A stretch of DNA of 64,000 nt from Chamaecrista fasciculata (taxonomy: Eukaryota; Streptophyta; Magnoliopsida; Fabales; Fabaceae). A program made the position numbers and the translations under genes. Shown in pieces: positions 25,373-43,830 of this stretch. The notes beneath the pieces were generated by a model that did not search any database, was not told where the DNA came from, and saw only the letters and a list, made by a program, of their open reading frames with translations. The stretch is taken from positions 179,081 through 243,080 of the forward strand of contig QANZ01056315.1 of NCBI GenBank assembly GCA_003254925.1, given 5' to 3'. Position 1 is the stretch's first letter, and each line of letters starts with the position of its first letter.

Positions 25373-27285
25373 GGCAAAACGCACTTTCGTGCCCCTAACG
25401 TTTACAGTGATTTTCAGTTATGCCTCTAACGTTTCATTTTGTTCAGGCGTGCCCTCAATGTGAAATTAACGTTTCAATCATGCCCCCAATTTTGACTCAA
25501 TGCCCATGTGGCCATTTTTTTTACTTGTGTGTCATTTTTTTTGTCTGACTTGAATACGTGGCACGATGACTGACATTCCTATTTTTTATTCCACCGTGGC
25601 ATGATGACTGGATTTACATTTTTGAACATAAAAATTGAGTAAACTAGCAAATCAGTCCTGAATTTACATTTTTCATCATCTTTATTTATTTCAGTCCCAA
25701 ATCCTCAAAATAAAATTGTAAAGTGTCCCAAAACTCTTTCAAACATTTCAATTTAGTCCTTAAAAGTATTAAAAACACTAAAACCTAAACTATTCATCTT
25801 CATCTTTCATCATTCATCTTCTTCATCTATTCATCTTCATCTTCACCCCTAAACCCTAAGAATATTTGGGTTTCTGATTCGTTCATTCGTCCACCATCAT
25901 CATTCATCTTCATTTTAAATGTTTGGGTTTCTGATTCATCATCTTCATCTTCGATTCGTCCATCATCATTCATCTTCATCGATTCATCTTCACTCACTCA
26001 TTCATCATCTTCATTGATTCCTCCTCCTCTTCTTCGTTTCCATTTTCGTTTCAGATCGATTTATGGAGGATGGATTTTCATTTGCAGATCGTTTTTGTTT
26101 TTGCAGCTCCGTCGCGATATATGGAGGATGAAATTTCATACCCATTTTTCTCGAGAAAAATGGGTATGAAATTACAGAGAAAGCTTCGTCGCGTTTTTGT
26201 TTTCGTTTTTCAGACCGACAACCATTTTTCTCGAGAAAACTATAGAGAAAGGAAGATGAAGATTAATTTTTTCTTTAATTCAAATCTGGAACTCTAAAAC
26301 TACCATTTTTCTCGTGAATCTGAACTACCATTTTCCAGAATTTCTGATTTGTTTGTCCCTCTGTCAATCAGCGATTTTGAGTTTAATTTGGGGTTGGAAG
26401 ATGATGATGATGAAGGATTCAAATCTTGAAGAGAGAGGGGAAGATGGGATGGGGAATCGGAGAGGAGGAGAGAGAGTGAGGATGAGGAAGAGGAAGAGGA
26501 AGAGGACGTCGGTGAGAGAGATGAGGATGCTGAAGATGAAGATGAAGATGAAAAAATTAGTTTATAGAAAATCAGTTGTTTTTGTTAAATCAATTTAGGG
26601 TTTATGTTTTAGAGTTTGGGGTTTAAAATTTAGGATTTAAGGTTTAGAGTTCAGGGTTTTTAACATTTTTTTATTTTAATTTAGTCATTGCGTATCAATT
26701 TAGTCCCTGAAAGATTCATATATTAAGGACTAAAGTGGAATGTTTGAAATACATTTGGGACTAAAATGAATGACGATGATGAAAAAGAGGGGGAATTGAA
26801 AGTAATGAAATAAAAATGGGTCAGGGACTAATTTGCTCAGTGACGAAAATATACGAGGTTTTCTTTTTTAAAAAAAAAAATTATGTTGAGGTGGCGTTAA
26901 TTACACATGTGGCACATTTTTTAGGTTTCAGGGTTTTTAATACTTTTAAGGACTAAATTGAAATGTTTGGAAGAGTTTTGAGACACTTTACAATTTTATT
27001 TTGAGGATTTGGGACTAAAATGAATGAAGATGATGAAAAATGTAAATCCAGGGACTGATTTGCTAGTTTACCCAATTTTTATGTTCAAAAATGTAAATCC
27101 AGTCATCATGCCACGGTGGAAAAAAAAATATGAATGTCCAATCATCATGCCACGTATTCAAGTCAGACCAAAAAAATGACACATAAGTAAAAAAAAAATT
27201 GCCACATAGGCATTGAGTCAAAATTGGGGGCATAATTGAAACGTTAATCACTACAAACGTTAGGGGCATGAAAGGGTGTTTTGCC
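25373..27285. mobile_element. Long-TIR Mutator-like/foldback element, 1.9 kb, 9-bp target duplication
   Basis: The left end GGCAAAACGCACTTTCGTGC and the complement of the right end GGCAAAACACCCTTTCATGC open inverted arms that stay alignable for about 300-400 bases. Shared words include 'cccccaattttgactcaatg', 'cttgaatacgtggca' and 'ggatttacatttttgaac'. The flanks aatttgaaa (25364-25372) and aatttaaaa (27286-27294) form a 9-base duplication with one mismatch, the Mutator-type size. The interior carries 'tttagggtt' telomere-like words and an acidic/basic low-complexity frame rich in 'gatgatgaag' codons (26390-26560). No transposase domain is visible, so it is non-autonomous. Confidence 0.8.
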
Positions 27286-29275
27286 AATTTAAAAATGTTA
27301 CCTACGAAAACCACCGTAGCTAATTAACCATTACCAACAGTATAAACCGTAACTGAGTCAAATTGGAGAACATTGGACAATTCTTGGACTATGAAATAAA
27401 GAATTAATGAATAATTAAAAAAAAAGTAAAATTAATATAAGACTAAAGTGCACTTTTGGTCCCATAACTTTTTTTGTTGCAATTTTGGTCCCATAACTTC
27501 TAAAAACATCTCACCGTTGGTCCCAAGCTAACCCAATGTAAAGACGATTGTGTATGGTATACTTTGTAATCAATTACTTCATTAATTAAAGCTAACCCAA
27601 TGTATTTTGGATCTATCTTGTCTCATGTATGAATGATCATAAGAAGGGTATGGTTTAATATCTATGAAATATTTAAAATTTTATCTTTATAATTCAATAT
27701 AAATAAATATGGGTAAGATAGGGGCATGATACCACCATATCCGGACTCGGACCCGATGAGGTTAGACTCGGACCTATACTCAGACCCATAAGTTAAAATT
27801 TGCAAATCCTCATTGAGTTCAAGTAATTTGATTATCTATAATTCATGAGATTTTCTTCTCTCGTAAAACTTTAGGGGAGATGACCTCGCTTTTATCATAT
27901 GATAATGGTATCCCCAAAGGAGGAAATGGTATATGGTATGGTTTCAATAATTGCTATTGTACTTTTTGTGGGTATGGGCATTGTTGTTAAATTAGAAGAT
28001 TTTTTTTTTAAAAAAAAAAATTCTACAAGAGAAATTCATTCAAATGCTAAATAGACATTTAGTTAACAGAGATTTAATAGTTTGTTCGCTTAAGTATTGT
28101 CTTATAATTTTTCTAAAAAATATAAAAACTGAGTTACAACAAATAAAAATACCGAGAATGAGTTACAAATTCAGTTAAACTATAAGGACTAAAATGTTAG
28201 TTTAACCATATAAAAATTGTTCAACTTTTCTAAAAGTGAACATAAGTTTACAATTAGTATTTGTTAAAAACTTAAAACTATAATGAGTAAAATTTATCAA
28301 ATATAATTTATGGATTTCATCATTCATTATAAGTGAAGTCCAAAATTACAAAAGAATGAAAAAAATAATTAAAAAGGGGAATCAAAAATTTTTTTTTTAT
28401 AGTTATATTGCTTTTATGATCGTATACATAATTTGTTTAACTGAATTAGAAAAACACAATAAGTAAGAGAGAACTTTTATATAATAAATCATAAATGAAG
28501 TAAAAAAAACTTTTATTTACACGTGTTCAACGGTTCCTATCAACTCTTAGGTTTGGATTGGGCTAGCAGGTTGATTTGGGGAAAAAAAAAATGAGCTCAC
28601 AATGGTTTGAGTTGATTACAGGTTTCAAAATTTTGAATCTGTTTAATTCAATTCAACCTGCACATACTTTCTATTTTATTTTTTTATTTTTAAATTTTGA
28701 ATTTTATGATATTGATATCTATTGGTTTAAAAAATTTGGTCCTTTGTAATAAAATAATGATTATTGAGTTGCTAATTTGATACACGTACACTTGTAGTTG
28801 CATGTCTTTTTTTTTTTTTTTTTTCATTTTGATCTTTTGTATTTTGTAGTGATTGTTGAATTTCATTACTCTTGTTAGTATATGTTCACATCTGCATTTT
28901 CAAAGTTTCATGTATGTTCTAATTTAATTGACTCTAATAGTACTTTCACCTAATAACTTAGCTTAAACTTCTATGTATAGATTAAAAAAATCAATTTATT
29001 TTTTAATTAAGATCAACTTAAAAGAAAATAACTAATTAAATTTATTGGTCTTCATTGAAATTATTAATAGATCAAAGACTAAAAACAATTAAAACTTAAT
29101 ATATTAAAATTTAATTTTTATGAAAAAGAAACTTGAATCAATAATGAAAAGAATAATTCAACTATATTTCCTTCTGTTTGACAAATATAAAGGACTCAGT
29201 TAATCAAAGAAAAATTGCCGGTGGACAAAATTGAAAAATTTACCCGGGCACATTTTCTATGGTGTGTACATCAAT
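27286..29275. other. Repeat-bearing AT-rich spacer
   Basis: No gene is seen. Positions 27440-27530 are one end of the 'aagtgcacttttggtccc' repeat family. Positions 27715-27860 (ggggcatgataccaccat, then repeated 'gactcggacc' words) match the complement of 63840-63980 at the other end of the window. The rest is low-complexity AT sequence. Confidence 0.5.
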
Positions 29276-29276
29276 A

Positions 29277-29327
29277 TAGACTATTGAGAGATATCAGGCC
29301 AAAAAAAAAATAGACTATTGAGAGATA
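29277..29327. repeat. 17-bp A-tailed mini-insertion with 17-bp flanking duplication
   Basis: The word tagactattgagagata occurs at 29277-29293 and 29311-29327. Between them is tcaggcc followed by A10 (29294-29310). The same insert core occurs at 35763-35777. Confidence 0.9.
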
Positions 29328-29344
29328 CAAAAGTCTGTCACATG

Positions 29345-29382
29345 AAAATCACAATATCTTTAAAAGAAAAAAATCACAATAT
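29345..29382. repeat. 12-bp A-rich mini-insertion with 13-bp flanking duplication
   Basis: aaaatcacaatat occurs at 29345-29357 and 29370-29382, and the insert is ctttaaaagaaa. Confidence 0.8.
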
Positions 29383-29611
29383 TCAAGACATCTCAATGTA
29401 CATAACTGAAGAGATGATAGTTTGCTAGCAACCATAGTTATCATTTTTCTTTTCCAAAAAAAAAAAATGCAAAACAATTACATCAAAATGACAGTTACAA
29501 AATAGTTACATCTTATCATGGCTCAAAAGAATAACACTTTGAAAAGTTTAGTGCCTAACAGAAGATTTGTTGGAAGGGATCCTAAATCTCAGATCAGCCA
29601 TGGAATCTTTT

Positions 29612-29664
29612 AACTATATATATCCAATCAGGCAAAAACAAAAAAAAAACTATATATATCCAAT
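29612..29664. repeat. 19-bp A-tailed mini-insertion with 17-bp flanking duplication
   Basis: aactatatatatccaat occurs at 29612-29628 and 29648-29664. The insert is caggc followed by A5-C-A8, related to the CAGGCC inserts nearby. Confidence 0.9.
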
Positions 29665-29941
29665 GCTTTCCACTTCATCTAAAAGCAATCATACAAAAGG
29701 AACATCATGGGACTATTCATTATCACTTATCAGAACTGAAGAATAGCACACAATTTCTTGAATAAGGCAATAACAACGGCTAACCAAGAGTGAAAATCTG
29801 AAGCTGCTTTCTCTGTAGTCTGTCCTCTCGCACAACCCTCGATAATCAGCTTTTTACGTGCAAAATTGCATATCGAGCAACCATGACTTATACCAACATA
29901 AAGGAAAGTATCAGCAACTTTAAGCATATTGTTTCAGTCCT

Positions 29942-37752
<7,811 letters not shown>

Positions 37753-38640
37753 GCTTCAATGCAATAATTTTCAAACGAAGTTTTGTCAAATCACTTTCTT
37801 GTTCTTCAAGATGCCCTAACAAATCGTGGTTTGCTCTGGTCGAAATCTTGCAACCAAGGGTTTGAGAATGGATCTGACAAGGATCAGCTTAAGCTTCGCA
37901 TAACGAAGCCACTTGAAAGAAAGGCAACATAGTAAGAAAGAAGGCTACAATTCTCCTCACTCTGCTGCTTCTTCGATCGAAGCAACGTACTCTTGAGCTA
38001 AATTAAAGGCCAAAATATTATGTTGTTCCCTGAATTATGAGGTAACTTTCGGTTTCATCACTAAATTACTTTTTTATTCTATTTCAATCCTTCAATTTTC
38101 TATTTTATGCCATTGTTAGTCTTATTTATTTCATTGTTAGTCTTATTTATAAAAGTTTAGAGATCCAAAAAGAAGATGATTTTAAAAAAAAAAAAATCAT
38201 AAATTTATTATTTATCTTCAATATATAATTAAAAATTAAAAAAAAATCTCTTTCTATCAATCAAAGAAAAACTATTCAAGTAAGAGATAATAGCAAAAAT
38301 TAAACAAAATCATATTTGAATTAACTGTGGAATATACGAAAAAAATTGAGAATCAAAATAGAATAAATAAATTAGAACCGAAATGAAATTTACGCTGTAA
38401 TTTAGGGACCAAAATGAGATTTGAATCTAACTTAAAAAATAATTATAATATCTATCAAATTCTCAAACACCATTTTATCTTACCATCACCACTTCAATAT
38501 CTGTCAAATATCATACTTATACTTCCAATACAAAATTGAAAATTGGTAAGCCAAACGCATCCTAAGAAAATAAAAACCGAAATGAAATTTACCCTGTAAT
38601 TTAGGGACCAAAATGACGTTTTGATCTAAATTAAAAAATA
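37753..38640. promoter_or_regulatory. Shared divergent promoter region (GPI8 / DUF4535 gene)
   Basis: The GPI8 gene (minus) and the microprotein gene (plus) are arranged head to head. Their start regions are about 0.9-1 kb apart (37752 and a leader near 38690). The stretch 38000-38640 carries MITE-like words ('agggaccaaaatga' at about 38403 and 38602) and no coding sequence. A shared bidirectional promoter is inference from geometry. Confidence 0.4.
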
Positions 38641-38689
38641 ATTGTTCTGTTACAATTCAAAGAAATTGACCATTCTTAAACCCGACCCG

Positions 38690-39669
38690 ATCCATCAGTT
38701 GCAATTCAAGCCACCCATAACTCGTTCACCAGAAAAGATTTCATTTCAAAATTCCCTTTCTGCCTTTCGTATTGCCAAAGCCTCGAAACCTTCGCGAAGC
38801 TTAGAGATCGGACTACAGTCTTCGTTCGTAAGTTTTTTCTTGTTCATTGATGAAATCATGAAATTTCATTTTTGTCAATTAATCTTCTTTTTTTCTTATC
38901 AATGTTAATGTCTGAGAATCTTCCTGTTTATAGCAAATTTCTCTAAGTTCATCGGCTCTCCCTCAGATTCGCCCTCTTCCTTTCCCTTTTGGACTTGCTT
39001 TTAGTTACTGGACTTATTGCTGCAATAGTCTGATAAATGGTAGTAACTCCACGGGCTTGTGATCTGTGCTCAGTTATGTAATTGTATTATATTCAAACTA
39101 AAAAAAAAAAAAAGTCTTCTGTTTACGAAGTAAATTTTTCATTCCACCTAAATGACGCTGCTAAGTTAAGCCAATAGTTTACCTGAACAATGGACTTAAC
39201 ATTTCTGGATTCTTTCAAAAAAAAGTATGTACCACATTGCACACATTATCATGATCATCGTCCCTGACATTAGCTAGAAAATGAGAGTTTTCGTGAGCAA
39301 TGACATCATTTCGTTTTGGCCTATCATGAGCTCCTGCTACATCAAAATCATTTAAATTTGTGCTATTTGAATATTGTGTAAGTAAACTCTTGCAAGACTA
39401 CCGGTGTTTACATGCAGAGTTTACCTTCCTCCTCTAAGTTTGCTTTAAACTCTTGAATTTGATAACCTTGCCTCCATATATTATGTGTGTATTGTAAATA
39501 TCCAAGAAACTACATCCAAGTTTTTCTTTATTATATTAAGAAAAAATGTTAAACTCACTTTTGCTATTTGTCTTTTATGAATTATGATAGTTTGACAATT
39601 GAAAAATAAAGGCTTGTATGATATGATTTTGGACTAATGCTGAATGCTGATTTTGATTCTTTCCAACAG
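38690..39669 (+). other. Likely 5' UTR exon and leader intron of the DUF4535 gene
   Basis: A transcribed-looking leader ends at a donor cgttc|gtaagt (38827/38828). An acceptor ttccaacag ends at 39669, 58 bases before the microprotein start codon. The 0.84-kb leader intron between them holds no coding sequence that I recognise. Confidence 0.5.
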
Positions 39670-39727
39670 TAAGCACAAGGTACTTTTACCAAAGTGTCTT
39701 CGCAAGGCAAGCATTCAAGCAGCCAAG

Positions 39728-39904
39728 ATGGGTATAATCAGGAGTTGCTTCTCTTTCATAGCAGGGACTGTCACGGGGGTTTACTTAGCTCAGAATTATA
39801 AGGTTCCTAACATCAAGAAGCTTGCAGACACTGCCCTGACTATAGGCAAGCACATTGAAGAACAATATCGCAAGCCTAAGAAGAGGGGTGGCGATGACGA
39901 TTAG
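39728..39904 (+). CDS. DUF4535 / STMP1-type short transmembrane mitochondrial microprotein, 58 aa
   Basis: A 58-residue protein starting MGIIRSCFSFIAGTVTGVYL. One hydrophobic segment (about residues 8-20) is followed by the signature AQNYKVPNIKKL and a basic, then acidic tail ending RGGDDD. The G-x-x-x-G-x-YLAQNY-x-(I/V)-PN core is that of the DUF4535 family, which includes animal STMP1, a small mitochondrial inner-membrane protein linked to respiratory complexes. The function in plants is not established. The coding part lies in a single exon after a probable leader intron. I chose the ATG at 39728, not an upstream in-frame non-ATG extension, because the family signature starts there. Downstream is a SINE (39976) in the 3' flank. 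Confidence 0.88.
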   Translation: MGIIRSCFSFIAGTVTGVYLAQNYKVPNIKKLADTALTIGKHIEEQYRKPKKRGGDDD

Positions 39905-39975
39905 TTCCTGAATGACAATTGAAATCAGGTTCTTGCTCTTGGATTTTTTTTTTCTATCATTGGGTCATGAATTAT

Positions 39976-40120
39976 GAGGGCGAGTCTTAGTACAACGGTA
40001 AGGTTGCTGCCTGGTGATCAAGAGGTCATGGGTTCAAATCTTGGAAACAGCCTCTCTGCAAAGTAAAGGTACCAGACCCCACCTAGTGGGAGCCTCATGC
40101 ATTGGGCCGGCCTTTTTTTT
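39976..40120 (+). mobile_element. tRNA-derived SINE (Au-SINE-like), 145 bp
   Basis: It starts gagggcgagtcttagtacaa. Its A-box-like segment is agtacaacggtaagg, and its B box is gggttcaaatcttgg about 30 bases later. The body has 'ggaaacagcctct' and 'gggagcctcatgcattggg', and the element ends in T8. These words are those of the angiosperm Au-SINE type. Flanks gggtcatgaattat (39962-39975) and ggatcatggattat (40121-40134) form a 14-base target duplication with two mismatches. Confidence 0.85.
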
Positions 40121-40894
40121 GGATCATGGATTATATAGGATCAAAGATATGTACTGAGTAGTGAGTACTGACAAAATACTGGGTAACACCAATTATTTGA
40201 TTTTAATTACCCTATTATTGCTCGCTTGAATTTTAAAGCTACAAGTTAACAACATCTGATGGGGCAGAAAGTTAAATATTGGAGGATATTTTAGCTCCAG
40301 GCGAGATATGTTTCACAGCCCTTAGAATTGGTATTAAATATACATTTGAATTTTATGCCAATAACATCTAATTTTTGGTTAATTGTCTGGTATCCAATGG
40401 TTATAGAAGTTAATATATTGTTTGTTTAACAGATTGCATGTCCTGTTAAAAAGCATATATACTGGACTACCACGCTAAGCTTGATAAAGTGTCTGAATTT
40501 TTTTTTCCCTAGCTCTGTCTACTTTTATTTAACAGGTAAATAGATCAGTCTCTTTTTTTTTTCGGTTATGGATCTTTCACATGATGAGGATAGTATAATT
40601 GTTTGTGCTGTGTTTTTGAAATTGTCTTAACCTGTTATCGAAATGTAATTAAATTTTGCCTCACATAATTAACATGTCATGTCAAATGAGAGGATGAAAA
40701 CTCATTTTCCATTGACTTATTTGGTGTTTGCCCCCTATTATGAGTGTAAAAATCTACCTCCCCTGGAAACAAAGGAGATCTTTGTACGCAATATCAAGCA
40801 GTATTTTTTTTTCCCACTATCTCAAGCTGACTGATGTGGTAGCCATTAAACGATGGAGCAGGTGGCGTCTTAACTCTTTCCTAGTTTGGGGATG

Positions 40895-41660
40895 AAGACC
40901 TACAAGGCCTGGCTCAATGGTAAAGCAGGCCTCAAACCTCAAGCTATTGAATTGTGGGTCTATTATGATGTTAGGGGTGCAAGTCCTTAGCCATGTACCT
41001 TGAAGAAGACTACTTTCGAGAGAAGATCCCCTGTAGTTACAGGTGTGGGTAGTATTGAGAGAGAAAGGAACAGTTAGAGAGTGTCTCTCTAACTGATTCT
41101 TTCTCTCTCAGCATTACACTTGTAGTGATCCACTCCCACTACTTTCATACTCAAAAAGGTGACTAGATAATAGTGAAAAACGGAGAGACAAGGATAGACT
41201 AGTTTACTATTTTTTTTTTTTTGGGCCTGATAATAGTTTACTGATTTCAACAAAATTGAAAGATTGATAAAGTCCTCTTGACTCCATCACTTAGAAGTTA
41301 GAACATAACATGTTGATAGATAAATTAGGCATGGAAGGATGGAATCCCCGTGGATTTTCTTTTCTTTTTTTTTTTCCCTCATGGGTATTCTTCATTAAAA
41401 ATAATTTTGTTTGAGACACGGTTTGGACATCAAAGTGTCATGAGAATATTTGTTAGTTGCTTCCAACGCAGCAATCATGTGTGTTTTCCTCATGTATTCT
41501 CAGGAATATTATTGATCCTGATCCAGTTATAAGTTTGGTATTTTACCTTGAAGAAGACTACTTTCAAGAGAAGATCCCTTCTAGTTACAGGCGACTGAGA
41601 GAGAAAAGAACAATTAGAGAGAGAAAGTGTTAGAGGGGCAACATTACACTTGTATTTTAA
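40895..41660 (+). repeat. SINE-like unit and second partial copy
   Basis: Positions 40898-41130 contain a tRNA-like segment (ggcctggctcaatggtaaag) followed by 'ccttgaagaagactacttt', then a gagagaaag tract and 'gcattacacttgta'. The second half recurs at about 41545-41665 with a few differences. The family is not recognised, and a 5'-truncated second copy of a SINE is the simplest reading. Confidence 0.45.
41200..41242. repeat. T-rich mini-insertion with 9-bp flanking duplication
   Basis: tagtttact occurs at 41200-41208 and 41234-41242. Between them is a T12-13 run followed by gggcctga. Its complement reads tcaggcccA(n), matching the CAGGCC-A(n) inserts in the opposite orientation. Confidence 0.7.
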
Positions 41661-42249
41661 GTTTTATTCTACAAATTCTTTTCATTTTTCATCTCTATCT
41701 TTATCAAACTTATCTGATTAAGTTTTATTTTGAGAATTATGTAATATTTTGAGCGGCGACTTTTTTAGATTATTTTATTAATTGAAGAATTATGGACATT
41801 ATGTTTTGAAATCATTTTTTCTTGATGAAATTATTAATTTTATTTAAAAATTTTAATTATGCTAGAATTTTTTTTAAGATGTATAAACAAATCACATTTT
41901 TTTAAGGTATTCTCATGAATTGTTTTAGAGAATTTCTACATTTGATAAGTTATTATTTGAGAATAAAAAGTTAATGACATATTTGGAAAAGTATTAAACA
42001 TTCTCAGGATTATCAAAGTTGAACTAAACATAAGATTGTAATGTTTTTGGAAATATTGCAAAATAATCTCATGACTGTTTAAATTCATCCAAACATGATT
42101 TTTTATATTACTGAGAATTTTATTCTTAGGAATCACATTCTCTGGAATATGATTTCTGGGAATTAAAAAACAATTTGTGTACCAAACGCAAACAAAATTG
42201 ATAGTAAACAAATATTATAGACAAAATAAAAAATTGATATAAAATTTAA

Positions 42250-42576
42250 GTTAAAGTGTAAATTTGGTCTCATATTTTTGTAAAAGGTTCTAATTTGGTC
42301 TCATATCATTTTTGGTTCTATGTCTTTTAGTTAGGTTGAAGAATTCGTCTCATATCTTTTTACGATGATATGAGACCACTTTTGCACATGATATAAAGGT
42401 ATAAGATCAATTCTGCAATGGACACAAAGATATGAGACCAAATCTACAACAAAAAAAGATATGAGACCAAATTGGGACCTAACCTAAGGATATGAGAAGA
42501 AAAATGAAACAAAAAAATATATAGGACCAAATTGGGAAATGAGCAAAAAATATGAGACTAAATTTGCATTTTGACC
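42250..42576. mobile_element. Mutator-like MITE, 327 bp, 10-bp flanking duplication
   Basis: The ends are inverted copies: left gttaaagtgtaaatttggtc, complement of right ggtcaaaatgcaaatttagt. Identical taaaatttaa flanks lie at 42240-42249 and 42577-42586. The interior is made of repeated 'atatgagaccaaat' units on both strands. It is non-coding. Confidence 0.82.
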
Positions 42577-42696
42577 TAAAATTTAAAGACAAAAAGGATG
42601 TTTTGTGATTTTGTCTGTAATTTTTTAAAAAAAAAAATAGCACAGTAATCTATAAATTCCAGTATCAATAACGTTTCACATTGCTTCTTCCAATCT

Positions 42697-43040
42697 ATGA
42701 AGCATGGACACTGACACGGACACGGGACACGACACGGACACGGACACAGCGACACGTCAGACTCTCAAAATTACGCGACACGACACGACATATATTTATA
42801 TATATAAATAATTAAATATTCATAATTTTTAATGAAAAAATTAAAAACTACAATTTTTATTCATAATATATATCATATCTATTATTATTTTCTCTTGTCT
42901 ATCATGTTAAAGTAACAAATAATTGATTTATATTCTAAAATTTATGGATATGTGTCGTATCGGTGTCATACGAGTGTTGGACACTGACACGTGTCTGACA
43001 CGGCGACACGCCTTCAAAATGAAGTGTCCATGCTTCCTAG
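42697..43040. mobile_element. GTGTC-rich MITE, 344 bp, 10-bp flanking duplication
   Basis: Identical cttccaatct flanks lie at 42687-42696 and 43041-43050. The ends are inverted: left atgaagcatggacactgac, complement of right ctaggaagcatggacactt. Both arms are rich in GACACG/CGTGTC words and the centre is AT-rich. The same family, with the same 'aggaagca' ends, is at 44096-44792. Confidence 0.88.
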
Positions 43041-43230
43041 CTTCCAATCTCTGCGCCATCTTCGTAGTCCTACAGTGAGCAGGAATCCCTCGCATTTGAA
43101 TCCGTGCTCGCACCTTGATAAAACCTTCCTTCATAGTGCTTATGAAGATTAATTTAACTTTTAAATTTTTTTATATTTTAGTAATTTTAAATTTATTTAT
43201 TTTTGGTAAGGACTAAGGAGATTAAACATA

Positions 43231-43425
43231 ATGTCTTCTCAATTTGATCCCTTACTAATATTTAAAATCAAGAATCAAACCGTAAGTTTCTCTAAATCAA
43301 GAATCAAACCGTAAGTTTCTCTAAATTTATTTTAGTAATTTTTGAATGTCTTCTCAATTTGATCCCTTACTAATATTTAAAAATATTAGAGAAACTTACG
43401 GTTTGATTCTTGATTTTAAACCGAA
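43231..43425. repeat. Cluster of direct and inverted copies of two short words
   Basis: A segment beginning atgtcttctcaatttgatcc occurs twice (about 43231 and 43346). A 31-base unit with 'caagaatcaaaccgtaag' is tandemly doubled (about 43268-43330). Its inverted copy (cttacggtttgattcttg) lies at about 43395-43412. It is non-coding. Confidence 0.75.
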
Positions 43426-43830
43426 TCAAATAATCATTCATTGAATAATCAAAATATATGATTTGATCAATGAAATGTTTCAATTGTCAACTATTTGGTT
43501 TTTACTACTGATTTGGTCTCTAAATTTAAACTAATTTTACGCTTTTTGGTCTCTCAATTTATGCTAAAATAATATTTTTTTTGTGCTAAATTGGTGGTCA
43601 TTAGTGTTTTAAATAGGTTTTAAAGCTAGTTGTAGGCAAGTTTTAGGAGTCTTTCATTTGTTATAATTTTTAGAAATTAACAAACCCAAAAATTTATAGT
43701 TTTAATAAGCATATTTGATATCCTCATATTTTTATGAGTTTGTCCTAAATAATTGAGAGCAATCAGAGTAAAAAACATTTATATGTGTTTTATTCTAATA
43801 TGGACAAATGATACTTTCAAATAAAAAATA

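Noticed and set aside
26314..26598. 94-codon basic protein
   Set aside because: It is low-complexity K/R/E/M sequence from simple repeats, lying inside a foldback transposon, with no conserved domain.
42720..43020. CRISPR-like or protein-coding repeat (GACACG words)
   Set aside because: The repeats are short, irregular and arranged as inverted arms of a transposon with a target duplication, in a plant nuclear genome.
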